NCBI GenBank assembly: GCA_004794785.1
Contig: SJOL01007534.1
Location: 45,892 to 109,891 of the forward strand
Direction: 5' to 3'
Source: Opisthorchis felineus
Lineage: Eukaryota; Platyhelminthes; Trematoda; Opisthorchiida; Opisthorchiidae
Length of the DNA stretch: 64,000 nucleotides
The translations under genes and the position numbers were made by a program. Below, one piece after another: positions 42,401 to 56,400 of the stretch (the first letter of the stretch is position 1; each line of letters opens with the position of its first letter). The notes beneath the pieces were generated by a model. That model worked only from the letters and a program-made list of their open reading frames with translations. It was not told where the DNA came from and did not search any database.

Positions 42401-45400
42401 GATAAGGTAGTTTTTATAGGTATGTCATCTCACGGGCTAACCCAATGTGGGCAAAATTATAAGTGTAGATACAGAGCTATCCCCTATAATGATCAATAAT
42501 CGTTCAGCTGCAACACTCTTTCGGTGCCTAACTGCCATGCCACCCGAAGAAAGCACGAGGATTGGGATGCTGTCAGGCTGCCCAAGCCTAGACGGGGGAA
42601 GTCGAGGGGCAGAGGTCGGGTTCGAACCCTCAGATCAACCTCAAAAGGTAGAACCTATCATATTTTTCTGGACCTCTATAGATCGTAGACGGATTTCTAT
42701 TAAAAATGGCAAGAACTGTTTTATTCCCGTCAAATTTCATTTATTTACGTGACAGCGTGGGGGTGGAATTTCGCGATGAACTCTGAGGGCAAACTCTCAG
42801 AGAGAGCACTCCAACTGTAAAAACGGACTTGTTCAAGCCGCGGCACTTGCTTTCTCATGTTATGGATAACAATTTAGGCGCATTACGGGCCCCAAAAAGT
42901 TCTCACCGCTTCTGTATTTTGATGGATTACAGTTTCAAGATCTAATGTCTGTACATCTTGTTATGGGGATTTAACTAATTTCGAGTGGGATTTAAGCAGA
43001 CTGGTCGGAATTCCAAAATTCCGTTTTAGTTCTGCAGGGTTGAGAAGTGTGAACACGCTTACCATGTGTAACACCTGTTGATTTATTTGGGGCAGTCTGA
43101 GGTAGGGAGATTTTTTTTCCCGAAAAATCCATCCACCTTGTGCTTTTATAGAGAGCTTATCTAGATCGAAACTTCCTAGGTGAGCTGTCTTTTAATAAGA
43201 CCTTAAGGAGAAGACCTGATCAAGGAGCGACTTCCTGGATTCCACTTGACCATCGATTTACATAGGGAAACGTATATAGAATGTATCATGGCGATAAACG
43301 GAACTCACAGTGTATGCAGTTTTGTCAGGTGTTCCAGTCTTTCCGGATGAATCTCACTGATCTGGTTACGTTCAAGGTATCTGAGTTGGATATGAAAAAC
43401 GGTCGAATTAAACGTGAACAGAAAAAATTGTTACGTTCAGAATTCGAATGAACAAGTGCAACGTTTTACTCCCAGTTTCTGACAGCTTTTTTTAAAAAAA
43501 ATCCAACTGTCAGGCAGGGCGTGGCCATTTGCAAAGCATGGATATAGAGCCTCAACGCCGTTTGGCTTATAAACCAAGCTCGTATTCCAAAGACCCAGAT
43601 TTGTACGGAATTCCTCTTGTCCGTCAAGCGTGCGGCGGGCAGATAAAATCTCTTCCGTTGTCACTGAACTCAGTTCGAAGACTGGTTAACTGAACAAAAT
43701 GAGCATGCTCACAGGCAAACTACTGGGTCAGCTTAATCAGATGAAACAAAGGAACCGAAGAATCCGGTCGAAACACACCACATCCGGTTGACGGGAGCAC
43801 TAACCAATCAAGGATAGGACGTGCATCTTGAACGGGTGAGTCAGCTGGCTTCCGTTAGGTCGGGAAACATGTGATATCATCTATTAGGATAGGTGGACGG
43901 ACTGTCAATGTGTTAGAATATAGGTAGCTCGGGTGCGCTGCTTGGTTGTTGGTCTGTTCGCCGAGCTTGGCAGTTGGCAGCTGCCAAGCTCGGCGAACAG
44001 ACCAACAACCAAGGACTGTCAATGTAATGTCGTTCAAAGCAGGCCTTTCACCGAAAACCAGTGCAGGTTTTTGAATTTTTGTCGGGGGCGATACCATGTG
44101 CTACTAATGAACACTTATGTAAATTGAACTTGAATTAAATGTATCTAAAATTATGTGGACTAACCGTAAATATTAGCTTCACATGAGTGGAGCAAAGAAG
44201 CTCTTTACTTACTGCAGGAACGGAAAGTGTCAACATGGCCAAACTGTCAACTACTGGAGGAGAAATCTAAGCAAGCCTTCGTGGAATGTCACGGACCTAT
44301 TCTGGACCACACTTCCACAGCGGGATTCAAGTTCATTTAACTGGAGTCAGTTTATCCTGAATGGAAACTAGACTTTCGATAAGTCCCGGAAACAAACAGC
44401 TTGACAGAACAGCTTTTGGCCAAAAGAACAAACGAGCGCAAAGTATTAGAAATGACATCAAAGCCACTCACAGTTTGGTTGTGTTTTCTGGAATATTTTC
44501 AGGAATCTCAGTTAAACCGAGATCCGAACAGTACACGCCATCGGATTCACATGTACATCGATCGGGACACTTTGACCGCTCCGTTGCTATAAATAAGGAA
44601 ATAAACCATTGGTTCTTTCGAATTCATTTGAAGGCAAGTTATTTTGCTAACCATTCATAGAACCGTATAGGAGAGGAGAATGCGCTTACCCAGTGGGTCT
44701 TCACAACACATTGAACGACTGGCAATGCAAGGCCACCTTGTAATGCGTTCTTCCGTAGGATGGATTATTTTGGAACTTGTGCCACATTCCTCGCCGGGCT
44801 TGTTGCATGTGAAGTGGTAACGAGCCAAACTAGCCAAAGGTGTCCCAGCTAGATCTTCCGGTTCAACGCAAGTCGGAGGTGAGGGACCAGAAATGACCTG
44901 ATCCACATTCTCTCGCAGCCAGTCGGGAAGCCAACTGAGATGACAATCACATTTCAGTGGATTGGAACTGATGCTCCTGTGAGCAAAAAAAATACGCACG
45001 TAGAAGTTGTTTATTTTGTTGGGTTTTGGTAATTGTCTACAGAAATAACAATTGCCGGTTCCAAGGCAATCTATGGATGAAAATATAGAAGCAGTTATTC
45101 TGAAAACATTTTTGGCAAGCTGTACCTTTCCTTCAACCAAAATGATTTGTGGGTAAATAGGTGATGAGATCCTGTAGAGAGCAGAGTCGTCCAATGATAT
45201 TTTCGTCAGGGGATTCACAAAATTGGGGCATCGCTATTTTAATCACCCTGATATATAATATAGCTTAGGTAGTGAGTAATGGTGTGGAGGCGCATTCAAA
45301 TGTATTCGATTTGCAAAACGTTCCTGTCCAGATGAAAAATGTTGCTCTAACCCAGTTAGGTCAGTCTAAGCCCAGACGAAAGCAGTGAAAGCCGGGACAT

Positions 45401-48400
45401 GCGAATGAGTGCTTCTTCATAACCTGCAGGCCTGACACAAGCCTTCAAGTAATGTCTTCATTTTCGGGTCAGTAAGAAGCAGGACCAAAATAAGTGGAAG
45501 CCGTGCAAAGGTGCAGTTGGCCAATCTATCTACGACATACTGTTCACGGTCTTGCGTACAGCTGAACCAGGCCACTGGAAGCGGGACTGCAGATAGCCAG
45601 TGAGCCTTAAGAAGGACGTTGAATGCTTTGAGCCCACGTAGACCTGTGTGAGTAAGCAATGGCTCCAGTGGACGAGCGTTTTGAAAATTTCGATTGGAGT
45701 TGTCACATGAGATCGGACAAAAATAGCTGTAGTTAGAGTCGTCAGGTCTAAACATGGATGTCAGTGAAACAGTGGTGGTAAAATTTGTGATGGGAAATAT
45801 AAAAGGAGCTCAGGATAAGGCCCACTAGATCTGACTTCAATTCAATTCAGTTTTTCAACCAAAGGTCTTCACAGGTGTATGTTGGTCCACCAGTGCATTT
45901 GAATGCACAGTCCTCACGCTCATCATATCCACTTATTCATGGGGCACTCTGAGCAATTTCAGGAGTTTACATTTTGCTCTGGAGCTAAGATTGAAGGGTA
46001 GACTAGTTAGTTGGGTAAGCCTAAGTGTTTCGTATAGAATCTGCTCATCTTGAACCATTCTGACCCAAAGAACATTTACAGTATGAGCTTAATCGCCCCC
46101 CCCCACCTACTTTGATGGACATTGTGATCAAAACCCCAACCTCTACATGTATAGCACTCAGTGACCAAAACCTTGGAATGCGATAAGATCAAAGAATGGA
46201 TTTCCGTTAGAATGCATTTGCTAACAAAGTTCTGGCACATGACGGTTTAGTGAAAAAATCTTCCAAGAGGGACCCTCCCCTTATTTGGGGAAGGTGGTCT
46301 ATTCAAACCTCTATACCGAATGATGGAACCCATGTATTTTCACCAGTATGGCTGATTTGATACGATCAGCGCCCCTCTGTTTCGTTTCGTTCTGTATCCT
46401 CATATTCAGAGTATACTGATTAATTGGAGACAGCAAATACAGGTCGATTTTAAAGACCATTCCAATATGGGTAAATTTCTTTACATGATTTGCCTTCCTT
46501 AGTAAATTCGTTCCTAAACGTACAGTGTGAATATTTCCCTAGTTCTTTGATGCCTTTCGGATGATCAGAATTTGAACGCCTTTGAGACGGTACCTTAGTC
46601 GCATGTAGCAAGTTTTATGTTGAGCGATGGGACACTGTTGGTATCATATAAACTGAATTTGTCGCATGATATGTTCCTGTGGAACCTGGAGAAAGAACAG
46701 TAAAATCTGTGATCCACTACCAACACAGACGCAAGCGTCGTCGTCAAATCTAGCCTGTATGTCCCGGCGGCAAAATGTTTTGCAGAAGACGGTGCTGCAG
46801 TTTTATCCGGTAGGTTCATAATCAGCTTTGTAAATATCAGGGGGCATCAGAAGCTCAAAGCGGACGTCCATTTCAATGTCATGAGCTTTGCTTGGTTTTC
46901 CTGATTTATTTTGACAGTAGACTTTACCCCATGAAAATGAGCATACGAAACGTTTATCTTCGCAAGTCCTCACTATGCTCACATATGTGTTGAGTAGTTG
47001 CCATGCCTTCCAATGCATGCGACCACCAAGAACTACGAAGCTCAGCTCGTAGTTTCCAAGACCACAGATAAATTTTACTCATCATGATAGGTTAACTAGC
47101 AGGTGCCTGCAAAATCTTTACCATTGCATCTATCAAATCTGGAGACGTAACCAAAGCTGTGTATGCATCGTAAAGTCTCGAATTGCGGAAGAAGTAGCTA
47201 AACCGACTGTCAAATAAGACGGCTTCAAGCGTATTTGGGGAAAATTGCTAACAGCTCAATGGAAGACCTATGTAGGATGATATAGTATAGCCCATAAATA
47301 TAGAAACCAAAATGAATATTCCATTTTGTGTTTTACATTATGAAGTTGGGAAGTGGTCTCATTTATCCGAGACGCGAGGTCAAACAAGCAACTGGCCTCC
47401 GCCGAATCTATACTTACTTTCATGCGGTCCGGCGATATGGGTTTATACAGCCACGAACTCTGTCCTCTTGACTGTGATGTTTCCACGATGCTCAAACGGC
47501 GACGTAAACTCACACTACCGGAAAACTCGATCGATGATCCAGCAATGTCCAACAATATTGTTGCAGCCCAGCCTGCTTGTCTTTTCCACGTATTCACACC
47601 AAGGAAACTTAGTCTCTTCCCACCAATTCCAGTAGCAATGGTTTGCATAGAAACTCAGAGAAACCACTCTTTTGTGACCTTGTAAGTCACATTTGTTCGC
47701 GTTCGGACAATCAGTATAAATTCATTTCTCAATTCGTTCGGTTGCGCGACTTCTGGCTTCTGGCTAGCCACCGTAATGCAGTAATACAAACGAACCACAC
47801 TTGCCATGCGTATTCACTTTGGGTTTTATCTGGCACCCAGTTGGTTCGGGGTTCTCCAAACCAGACATTTTTTCGCCTTTTGTTAAATTTTTTTAAGTAA
47901 ACTGTTCAAAATACTCCGGGGAGCTGGGGGCCAGGAACACGATGCTGATCAAATCACCATAGTCCGACGGGAAACCAGTTCTGCTGGCGTTTTCTCCGAG
48001 CGAGTATAGAGCGTCGTCACGTACGAAAACCATACACCCCACGACAAAATTACGGAGCCATGCCTGCCGTTCACTACAGCGCTCTCAGCTGGGGAGAGGA
48101 ATGGATGATTTTCGGTCGACAGATGACAAATCCCATTAGAATTGAACCTCATAAATTAATAAAAGCATTATTTTTGTCAGCTGTCGCAGAGACACCAAAA
48201 TGTGAAAAATTGACACGGAAAGATTATCGAGCCACTCCGTGATGCCGTCTTATCAATGAAGATTTCCATGATATTTCGTTAACATTTCTCTACGGAAAAT
48301 TTCTAAATCATATTGTTATATCAATAATAAGTTTCGTTTCCTGATTCCTTTCATAGATGTTTGTGACTTTGTACAACCGCTGTGGAAGTATAATTCGCAC

Positions 48401-50394
48401 GTCCACAACCCTGTAGGGATACACAAGCCACGTCAGCCAGCATGTTCAATGATAGCAAGCTACTCAAACCAAATCAAGCCAATATGTCCAGAAGTGAGTT
48501 TTTCGATGATCATCAGATTACTCTCATTCCTCGCATTAATCAGAAGGCGAACGGGACTAATTTTGTTGCACCACACGACGAGGTCATTTCGCGCGTCTGT
48601 TTAAAGATTTCCGGTGATGAGTCCATTCACCAAAATTTTGTTTCCGGCATGAAGAACGAAACGGAGAATGTACACAAGAAGGCAAATCATGTAAAAATTT
48701 ACCTATACTGTTATGGTTTTCAATGTCGGTCTGCATTTGTTTTGTTCAATTAATCAACACAGCCTGAATAGAGGAGCATAGAGCGAAACAAAACCGATGA
48801 GCACTAATCGCATAAAATCAGTTGCCCCAGTAGAAGTATATGGGTTCCATCGTTCGCATAGAAGAAATCCCCATATAAGGAGAGGGTCCCTGTTGGGAGA
48901 TTTTTGTTCGCTCAATGGTCTTTCACTGGAACTTCGTTGGCAAATGAAATCCATCGGAAGTTTCATTCCTCGGGCACTGAGCCCTACACAGATGGTCCTG
49001 CTAACCGAGGTTAACGGAGGGGATGGACTAAACTCACACTGTAAATGTACTTTGGGTCGGAATGGTGCAAGATGAATGACTGATATACGAAACACTTAGA
49101 CTAACTCTATTAACAAGTTTGCCCCTCAATACTGACTTCAAAGCAAAACGTAAACGCCGAAAGTTATTCTGGTAAAATTCATGTCTATCGACATGATCAG
49201 GCATATCGAATAACTGGATATGATAAACCCAAATACTGTGAATCCAACTTTTCAACAATCCAGACCAAGATACCCTTGTGAAGGCCTTCAGTTAAAAAAC
49301 TGAACTAAATCCGGCTCATCTCTATTTGGTCTCGTCCCGTATCCCTGTCATTTCCCTCATGTCCGCATCACAAATCCCATCGCAACCCTGCCGTTCACAT
49401 CCACGTTTGACCTGACTGAGTCTGTCTCGGTCTCTCGCGCCCACTTCAGTCCCAGCTTCCACCAGAGCTACGGCGCACCCACACTGGTCAACGTGGTCCA
49501 AAAGCATTTATAACGTCAGTAGTCCATTTAAGCCGTACGAAAGAGTTTGGCAAGTATGTGGTAGGTACGTTAACGAACTGCACCTCCGTGCTGCGGTTGA
49601 TGTGCCCGTTTCTCATCTCCCACCTTTTCATTGGCTCGAATATTAAGACATCACTTGAGGGCTTGCTTCGAACCATCACGACGTGAGCACAAATGTATCC
49701 CAGTCCGGGATTCTACTGCTTTCGTCTGGGCTTAGACTGACCTCACTCTTCTAGAGCATGTGCGGCCGGTTTGACCAGAACAGCCGTAGCGTGTGAACGG
49801 AATGTGAGGGGGGTGGGGTGGGGTGGTGTGGTGCGCCTGGGATTTGGCCCTGAAGGGGTGGGATTGGATGTGGAGCTGGTTGTGATGGTGGTCTCCCGTC
49901 CTGCATGGTGGGCGTCCGCGATGTAGAGCACATTGAAATCAGCTGACTCACTGTCATATGGTGAACCATACCGGAACATAGTTAAGTTTTGCCTGGCCTA
50001 CCAACTGGCTGTACGACAGCCTAGAATGCTTTTCTGTCACCCAAACGCCTAGCGCCTAACTCTGTGAGAATTGTGGAAGTACCTGATATTATTAAGTGTT
50101 GTGTCCTGCATATTGTAGTCATATTTTTCTACCAATCTTTTGTTTTAGGAATTCTCCTGCTGCCTACAAAACTTCATGTGCGCGCTTGTCCGTACTGTGA
50201 AGTGATCAGTTTAGCAGCAAATATTTAACCAAGAAACTGTCTAACCTGTATTCCGTAACTTAGATAACGAGCACTTTTCTGATACACGGCATCCCGTTTA
50301 ACTGTTACACTAGATAATATTACGAAGTAAGTAGCCAGACCCACTACGAACGATATCACTCAGTGGACATAGGGGTCATAACGTACATGGAGGC

Positions 50395-50441
<47 letters not shown>

Positions 50442-53400
50442 AAACGCATGTAGATAATCGTCCATAATTGATAATGGAATCAATTTCCTCCATCCTTGAC
50501 TACAGCTCGAGTGGCCGGATAAACCAGCAATGTTCTAGACAAGTTTTCTGAAGGCACCACAATTTGCTAATGGCCAGCGGCGTTCTTGTACCTTTGTTTG
50601 TAAAAGCATGGTAGTACCTTCTGCCTTAAGAGAAACAGGTAAAAAACTTAAAGGAAACACTTTGGGGCATCGTGTAACGATAAATATACACTGTGACCTA
50701 TAAAAGCGCTAGAGTATGAAATATTCTCGTGCGTGATCCTCAGAGCATAATTTTGTCTAAAAATGCGCAAATTGCCAGAGCAAAAAGTAACCAAATTAAT
50801 GAACTCACAGAGACTCCAGATTCAGCTTTTCGAAAATTCCTTTTGCAATGCAGCGTAGTTTATTGTTATTTAGCATACTGAAATAAAAGGATAACGCATA
50901 CAATGGACCTATAGTGTAGTCTTCGCTGGTTCGCATGGCTAAACAAGTGTTGACAGATTTCAGATAATTCATTTTCAAACTGAATGCAGAGGAGTTAGGA
51001 GGGGTGGGTTGCTGCGAGTTGCAAGTCCATGATGAATATTACATAATAAGTTTGGTAGTTGAGACCACTACTGTGGGTGGTCTTTTGTTGAAGAGACAAA
51101 GACAAGGAACAAAAGCAAACCAAAGCAGAGATAAGAAATGGCGAAAGTGATGCCAAGACAGTCGTGACTGGTAGCATTCGGGTTGTGTGTTCTTGTTGGT
51201 CTCGTGAACATGTGATGTCAGACTTCAGAGGATGACGCACTGTTGCCATGAGATTGGAATACACTACTAAATTACTACCTATATTGCCATCTTAAATCAC
51301 CTTCAGTATATTATATTATATTATATTATATTATATTATATATTACATTATATTATATATGTTATATTATTGTACCATACTATAATATGCACATTAAATG
51401 GTTGTTTCCATCATTTTGCCTTATGCAGGAACCTCGTATATATTGAACTACTGGTTTACGTAGAAAGTAGTAGTAATGAACCAACTTTTGCCAATCCCCC
51501 TGACAATTACATCAGCCTTCAACCGGGATCACTAGTTCTTTTGGCAATCACGATGATAAAGGAAGGAAGTGAGCTGTTAGAATATATTACTTGTTCGGTA
51601 CACAGTCGACTCAGCTCACGGCTTTACTGTCATCACAAAATATTACCCGACGCACATCAGGTTCTAACACCCATGCAGTGAACTTGCGTGACCTAGAAGA
51701 CACCGGCCTTGTCATTTACACCTGTTAACTGTCTGAACCTGAAACGAAACCTTTGTCACTTCTGGAACTGTATTTCAATGGACCCCTTCAATCAAATTGC
51801 GGCTGCCTTTAGCTTGAAATTCCTTGCCTATTTTTCGAGAATAAATAGTGGGAGAATGCAGGCTTAACATAATTAGGAGCACCTAGAGACACATCACTTT
51901 TGTGAATTAGAAAGAAATAAGCACTTTCGTAATAGAGAGACAGACACTCTCTTGAGGATGACTCGCAAAACCAGGAGAGAGTTTGTCAAAGGTATATTGT
52001 ATAATGTGCAACGCTGGTGCACCACCCGAAGTTTAAAAAGTCACGTTGAAGTTTTGGGAGGCGAATTACTCATACATTTAGAATGCTACAAAATTACAAA
52101 ACCATAATTGAAGAACACATGTGCAAATATAGTATTTTAAATTTGCTGAAACACCTCATGCTGCAGGGCTTAACGTTCTGGATAAAACGTCTACTAAGTG
52201 AACTCCCGGGACTTCATGTGAAACGCTAATTGCCTACTGTTTTTTTATTTAAAAAAACACGCAGGTGTTCCTGCCTTTAACGGCTAAAATACGAGGGAGC
52301 GAGAGAGAGAGGTATTTTACAAGGTTTGCATCCATTAATTGAGACGGAAGAAACGTGCACTTCATATCTTTAGTCGGCATCAAGTAGTAACCAGACTTCA
52401 TTACCGTTAGGTGCATAATAAACACCTGTCGAAAGGGGAGAGGCTGAATGTCTGCCTGTCTGAATGTGTACGCACCGACCCAAGAAACACCGCTGCCCAA
52501 CAAATAAACCTAACCCGCCAAACATGAACAAACGTTTGGTTCCACAGGTACGCACCTCACTAACCAAACTACGATAAAAATCTGAGTAGACCGATTTAAC
52601 AACAATACAGTACCGGCACCAAGAGAAACGAATTTCAGTTCATTCTCAGAAAATGTACACAATCGATATGTTGTACACCGTGAAATACTTTCGGTTCTCC
52701 ACGAAACTAAATCTAACGTGTTGCAAGCGAGCGAAAGATAGCAAAGTGATCCATTCCTGGTAAGGAGAAACCTCTATTTTAGAAGAAGCTAACCCAAAAT
52801 AAGACGGACGCGCTTCGCAAGCATTCCGGCGTATTATTTGTGACAAACTGAAGGTAGACAATTATCCTGCGTGACACATCGCTTCTGTGACCTTGACATC
52901 GTTTCGCTCACCGGCTGAAGCGAAATTTACAAAGTTTTCCCGAGGTCGAGACACGATCACCAATTGTCAGGATACCGTTGAGAGTACAACTTACACCATC
53001 ACATTCCACAGTAACGTTACTCCCCAGATGACTCCACTACACAAATCCGTTTACCTCTCCTAAATGCTTTCAAGGGTGTGCGTTTCAGAACAGACGATAA
53101 CTAGTTTTTTGGAGTGCTCTTTTCAGATGTATGGTATCCTTTAAAACCCGTGTGTCAAAAATTGTCGGATTATCAGTTAATCGTTTTTCTTCGGAAATAT
53201 TTGAATATCTGTATCATTAGGCACTGGAATTGGGTATCCGACCTATCGAAGTTTGTGGTTTCGTGCATGTTATAGAAAGGCGCAGAATTTTCTGCCTCAA
53301 CGGAAAAAATGGGTTTTTAAAACCTTGTATCCAACAGCTTTCGACCGTTTGACTGAGCCATGGGAGCAATGCTCATTTAGACTCGGGTAGAAAATGACCA

Positions 53401-56400
53401 AATGTAGTAAAAATAATTGTGTTGGAGACAAACAGCATAGTGAAGCACTTACACAAAAGCACGAGCGAAGCTATCGTGGATCATCTCAACAGACTAAAAC
53501 AACATCGTGTACCTCCTTTCTCCTGGTCAAACCCTTCAATTGCTTGAACCCACTGTTTTCTGCGTCCATCTCATGTATTCGATTTCACCCAGAATCCCTC
53601 ATGAACTTTTGACCCTTACCATGTCGAACTAGCTCTGATGAACTTCTCACGCTCGCTTCTTGACCACTTGCACTACCACGTGTTGTGTGCACACGTTTGT
53701 AGCTAATTCACACCGGGGTACCGTTCTTGCCGGAGTTTCTTTGGACTTGCACCAATTCGTGCAAAATTTAGACGGAAATCCCCATAAGTTAAGGTATGTG
53801 TCCCTTTCATATACACATTCTGAACGTGTAGTGCCGCATTTTGTTGATAAATCTTAAAACTTCGTAATTCTTGGCTTGTGATTTTGCGCGCAACTCAATT
53901 GGGCTTCCCAGAATACGTGACTTATTCCACACATCGTGTAGAGGTAAGCGAGGTTTTTAATACTAAGCTATAGTTAGGGGTAACATAGGGCAGGCTTTAT
54001 TCGGTTTTAGGAAGGAGGACAGAGGAAACTGATGCAGGTCACTTTGACGAGCAGCCAAGATTGTCTAACGATCAAGTAACTTTTCACTGTTGTTTTCTTA
54101 TTGCTATTCTTATTGATGGTTTGTTCTACTGGTAAGGGTCAGCCGGCTGCATCACGAAAACCTAACCCTCATGGACCATACTCGACAAATACAATTTTTG
54201 GTCTTATGGGCTTCAGAAAAGTGAGAAACAAGTATGAACATGTGGCCGAGGTTAACGCCTTCTAGACCTACCATGAGTTATGCATGGAGAATTTTCTCGG
54301 AGGATCAGTGTTTTAGATTTCATTAATTCGGAAGGCAAACTTCCATTTGGATAAACATTTGTTTTCAGATGTTCTTCCTGACAAGTCCGTACGAAACGCG
54401 AGGCCCGAAATTCACATTTTTGCCCTTACTGCAGCTGTTAAGTAATGCACAGATTTGCGCATAATTTAAGAGACGAAGTAAATGCGTCCGATAGCTGCTT
54501 TTGCCTAGGGGAATTACTTGAGATGTATTATCCACGATGCAACGGTAGGAAGACGCAATCTTTGAATGGCAGAAACTTGTTCTCTTATGTTTCTCCATAA
54601 CAACTTCTAGGCTGATTTTTGTTTGTGAGATAACCGATGGTCAACACCCCCTACGTGCTTTCATATCTGCGTCACCTGAGAACGGGTATAGTTATATACC
54701 ATTTGCTAAAATGTGTCACAGTGTATTCTTAAGGGAGTCGAAAACAAGTGGGAATGTCATCTGATCGGTGGATGTGTTATGGTGACATTGTATGACGACC
54801 GCTGTGGATTCACCTCTGCGTTTGCAATAAGTACCTATACGGAATCCGAACCATCCATATAACCTAAAGCAGGAATTTGGGGTTAGCCATAGCTTGTATT
54901 CACCCTTCTAGGTGTGTAAAAGTCAGTTTCCAAATTTGGTCCGACTTCTTCCAAATTAGATTCATGGCGTCTGTTTTTAGGCAACAATTTACTGAATGTT
55001 ACTGTGGAGGAAAGAGTGTTACTGTTACAGAGGAAAGAGTGGGCAGTTTAAGATAGAAGCATTGCTTTATCAGTAATCAGCATGTTAGAGGCTTTCTGGG
55101 TGATTTTCACTCAATTCTGAATGTCAGTTCTTCCAAAATGCACTAGGTTTTGATAGACGCACAACATTTACGGTCTGATGAGAAAGTGGGCGCAGTTATA
55201 CTGGGCATCAGTGCTCCATCCACAAACACGTTTGGTACCAGGCTTGTTCATAGTATTTAGCGTGAAGCAAAGAGCAGCGCGAAGCCCCATGAGTCACAAG
55301 CTGCTAGGCCGTGGTTGTCTCCACAATTCGGCGAATGAACTTAATCCCTATTGGGTCCTGGCGTGAATTTCCAGGTCTTATTTTAGTGCACTGCTTTTGA
55401 AAAACGGGAATAGTGTCCAATTCAAGCACATGGAATTGCCTTGGAAGTTATGCTTTGCGTTCAGACCATGGAAACCGAGGATTTGCTCCAAAGTCAGAAC
55501 TTTGTCTTGTAATCTACCATTTGACTGCAGAAAGTCTCCCGTTAAAATTCATGCATGATTCGCAAAACGAACGACTTCGTTTTACTGGTCAGTCACTCTG
55601 AATTATTGAGGTTATTCATCAAAACAGCCTGTTTTTTTCTTGACATAACATAGAACTCACAAGCCTGCAGAAAACTTCGACAGCTTACTACCGCACTTTT
55701 TGGGACTCATCAGGTTGGCATCAGGAGAACATGCTGCGATACCTGGACTATCCTTTCAACTGGAAAGCGACCAAGCCTTTTTATAAAACATTCAATTGAA
55801 GGATATCACAAACGAGAAATTCTTTCTAGCGTCTAACTTGTAAATAGCTCAAGAAGAGTAAGTGAGATAGAACGCCCATTCGATCCAGTTAAAAAGCGAG
55901 GTAAGACCTTTTGGCCTTACATTTAGGATGTGATTTCCGGATTGCTTTAGGACCAGGAGTTTTATCGTTGTCATGCCAGGTAAGGGGTCAAGTTCATCTC
56001 AGCGCTGGGGTCATTTTTGTGTGAACACTTGGCTGGTAGTTTGTACCACCTTTTACTCTCGATCGTATTTATAATTCATGTTGCGTTAGACGCAACATGA
56101 TAGTGGATTGAGCCGATGCTTGCTTTATGACACGAACAAAAGTTCGAATTACTGAGAGGGTTTTTTAGTTCACTGCTGTGGACTAGGCGACCCACAACAG
56201 GCGTTTTTCTCTTATATGATCACTGCTCTCGACAGCTCTTTTATTTGCTCTAGCCAGTGTCAAGGCCACTGCTCAACCAAACCACACCTACACGCAGATC
56301 GATTAGCATTGATCGATCGGGAAAACAGTGGGAGAAGCGGATTCATGAGTGAACGGAAACTATTCACTGACTTAACTGCTGTACTACCAAGTTAATGAAT

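Larger units (their letters stand above)
44977..50808 (-). other. slit: slit intron E3/E4 (5832 bp)
   Basis: SINE scraps at 45340-45410 and 49690-49750, a G-rich tract at 49807-49830 and an AT tract at 50398-50438. Several minus-strand open frames (45417-45755, 46595-47018, 47268-47648, 47949-48152) show no recognisable domain or coherent splice pattern. An LRR repeat expected before E4 by homology was searched for here by eye and not found. Confidence 0.55.

Noticed and set aside
45150..45240. [16 protein letters not shown] considered as the missing LRR repeat
   Set aside because: Leucine spacing is poor, and no AG acceptor lies at the required phase.
45417..48152. Series of minus-strand open frames that might be a second gene
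   Set aside because: No recognisable domains, frames interrupted by stops, no coherent splice phases; treated as intron.
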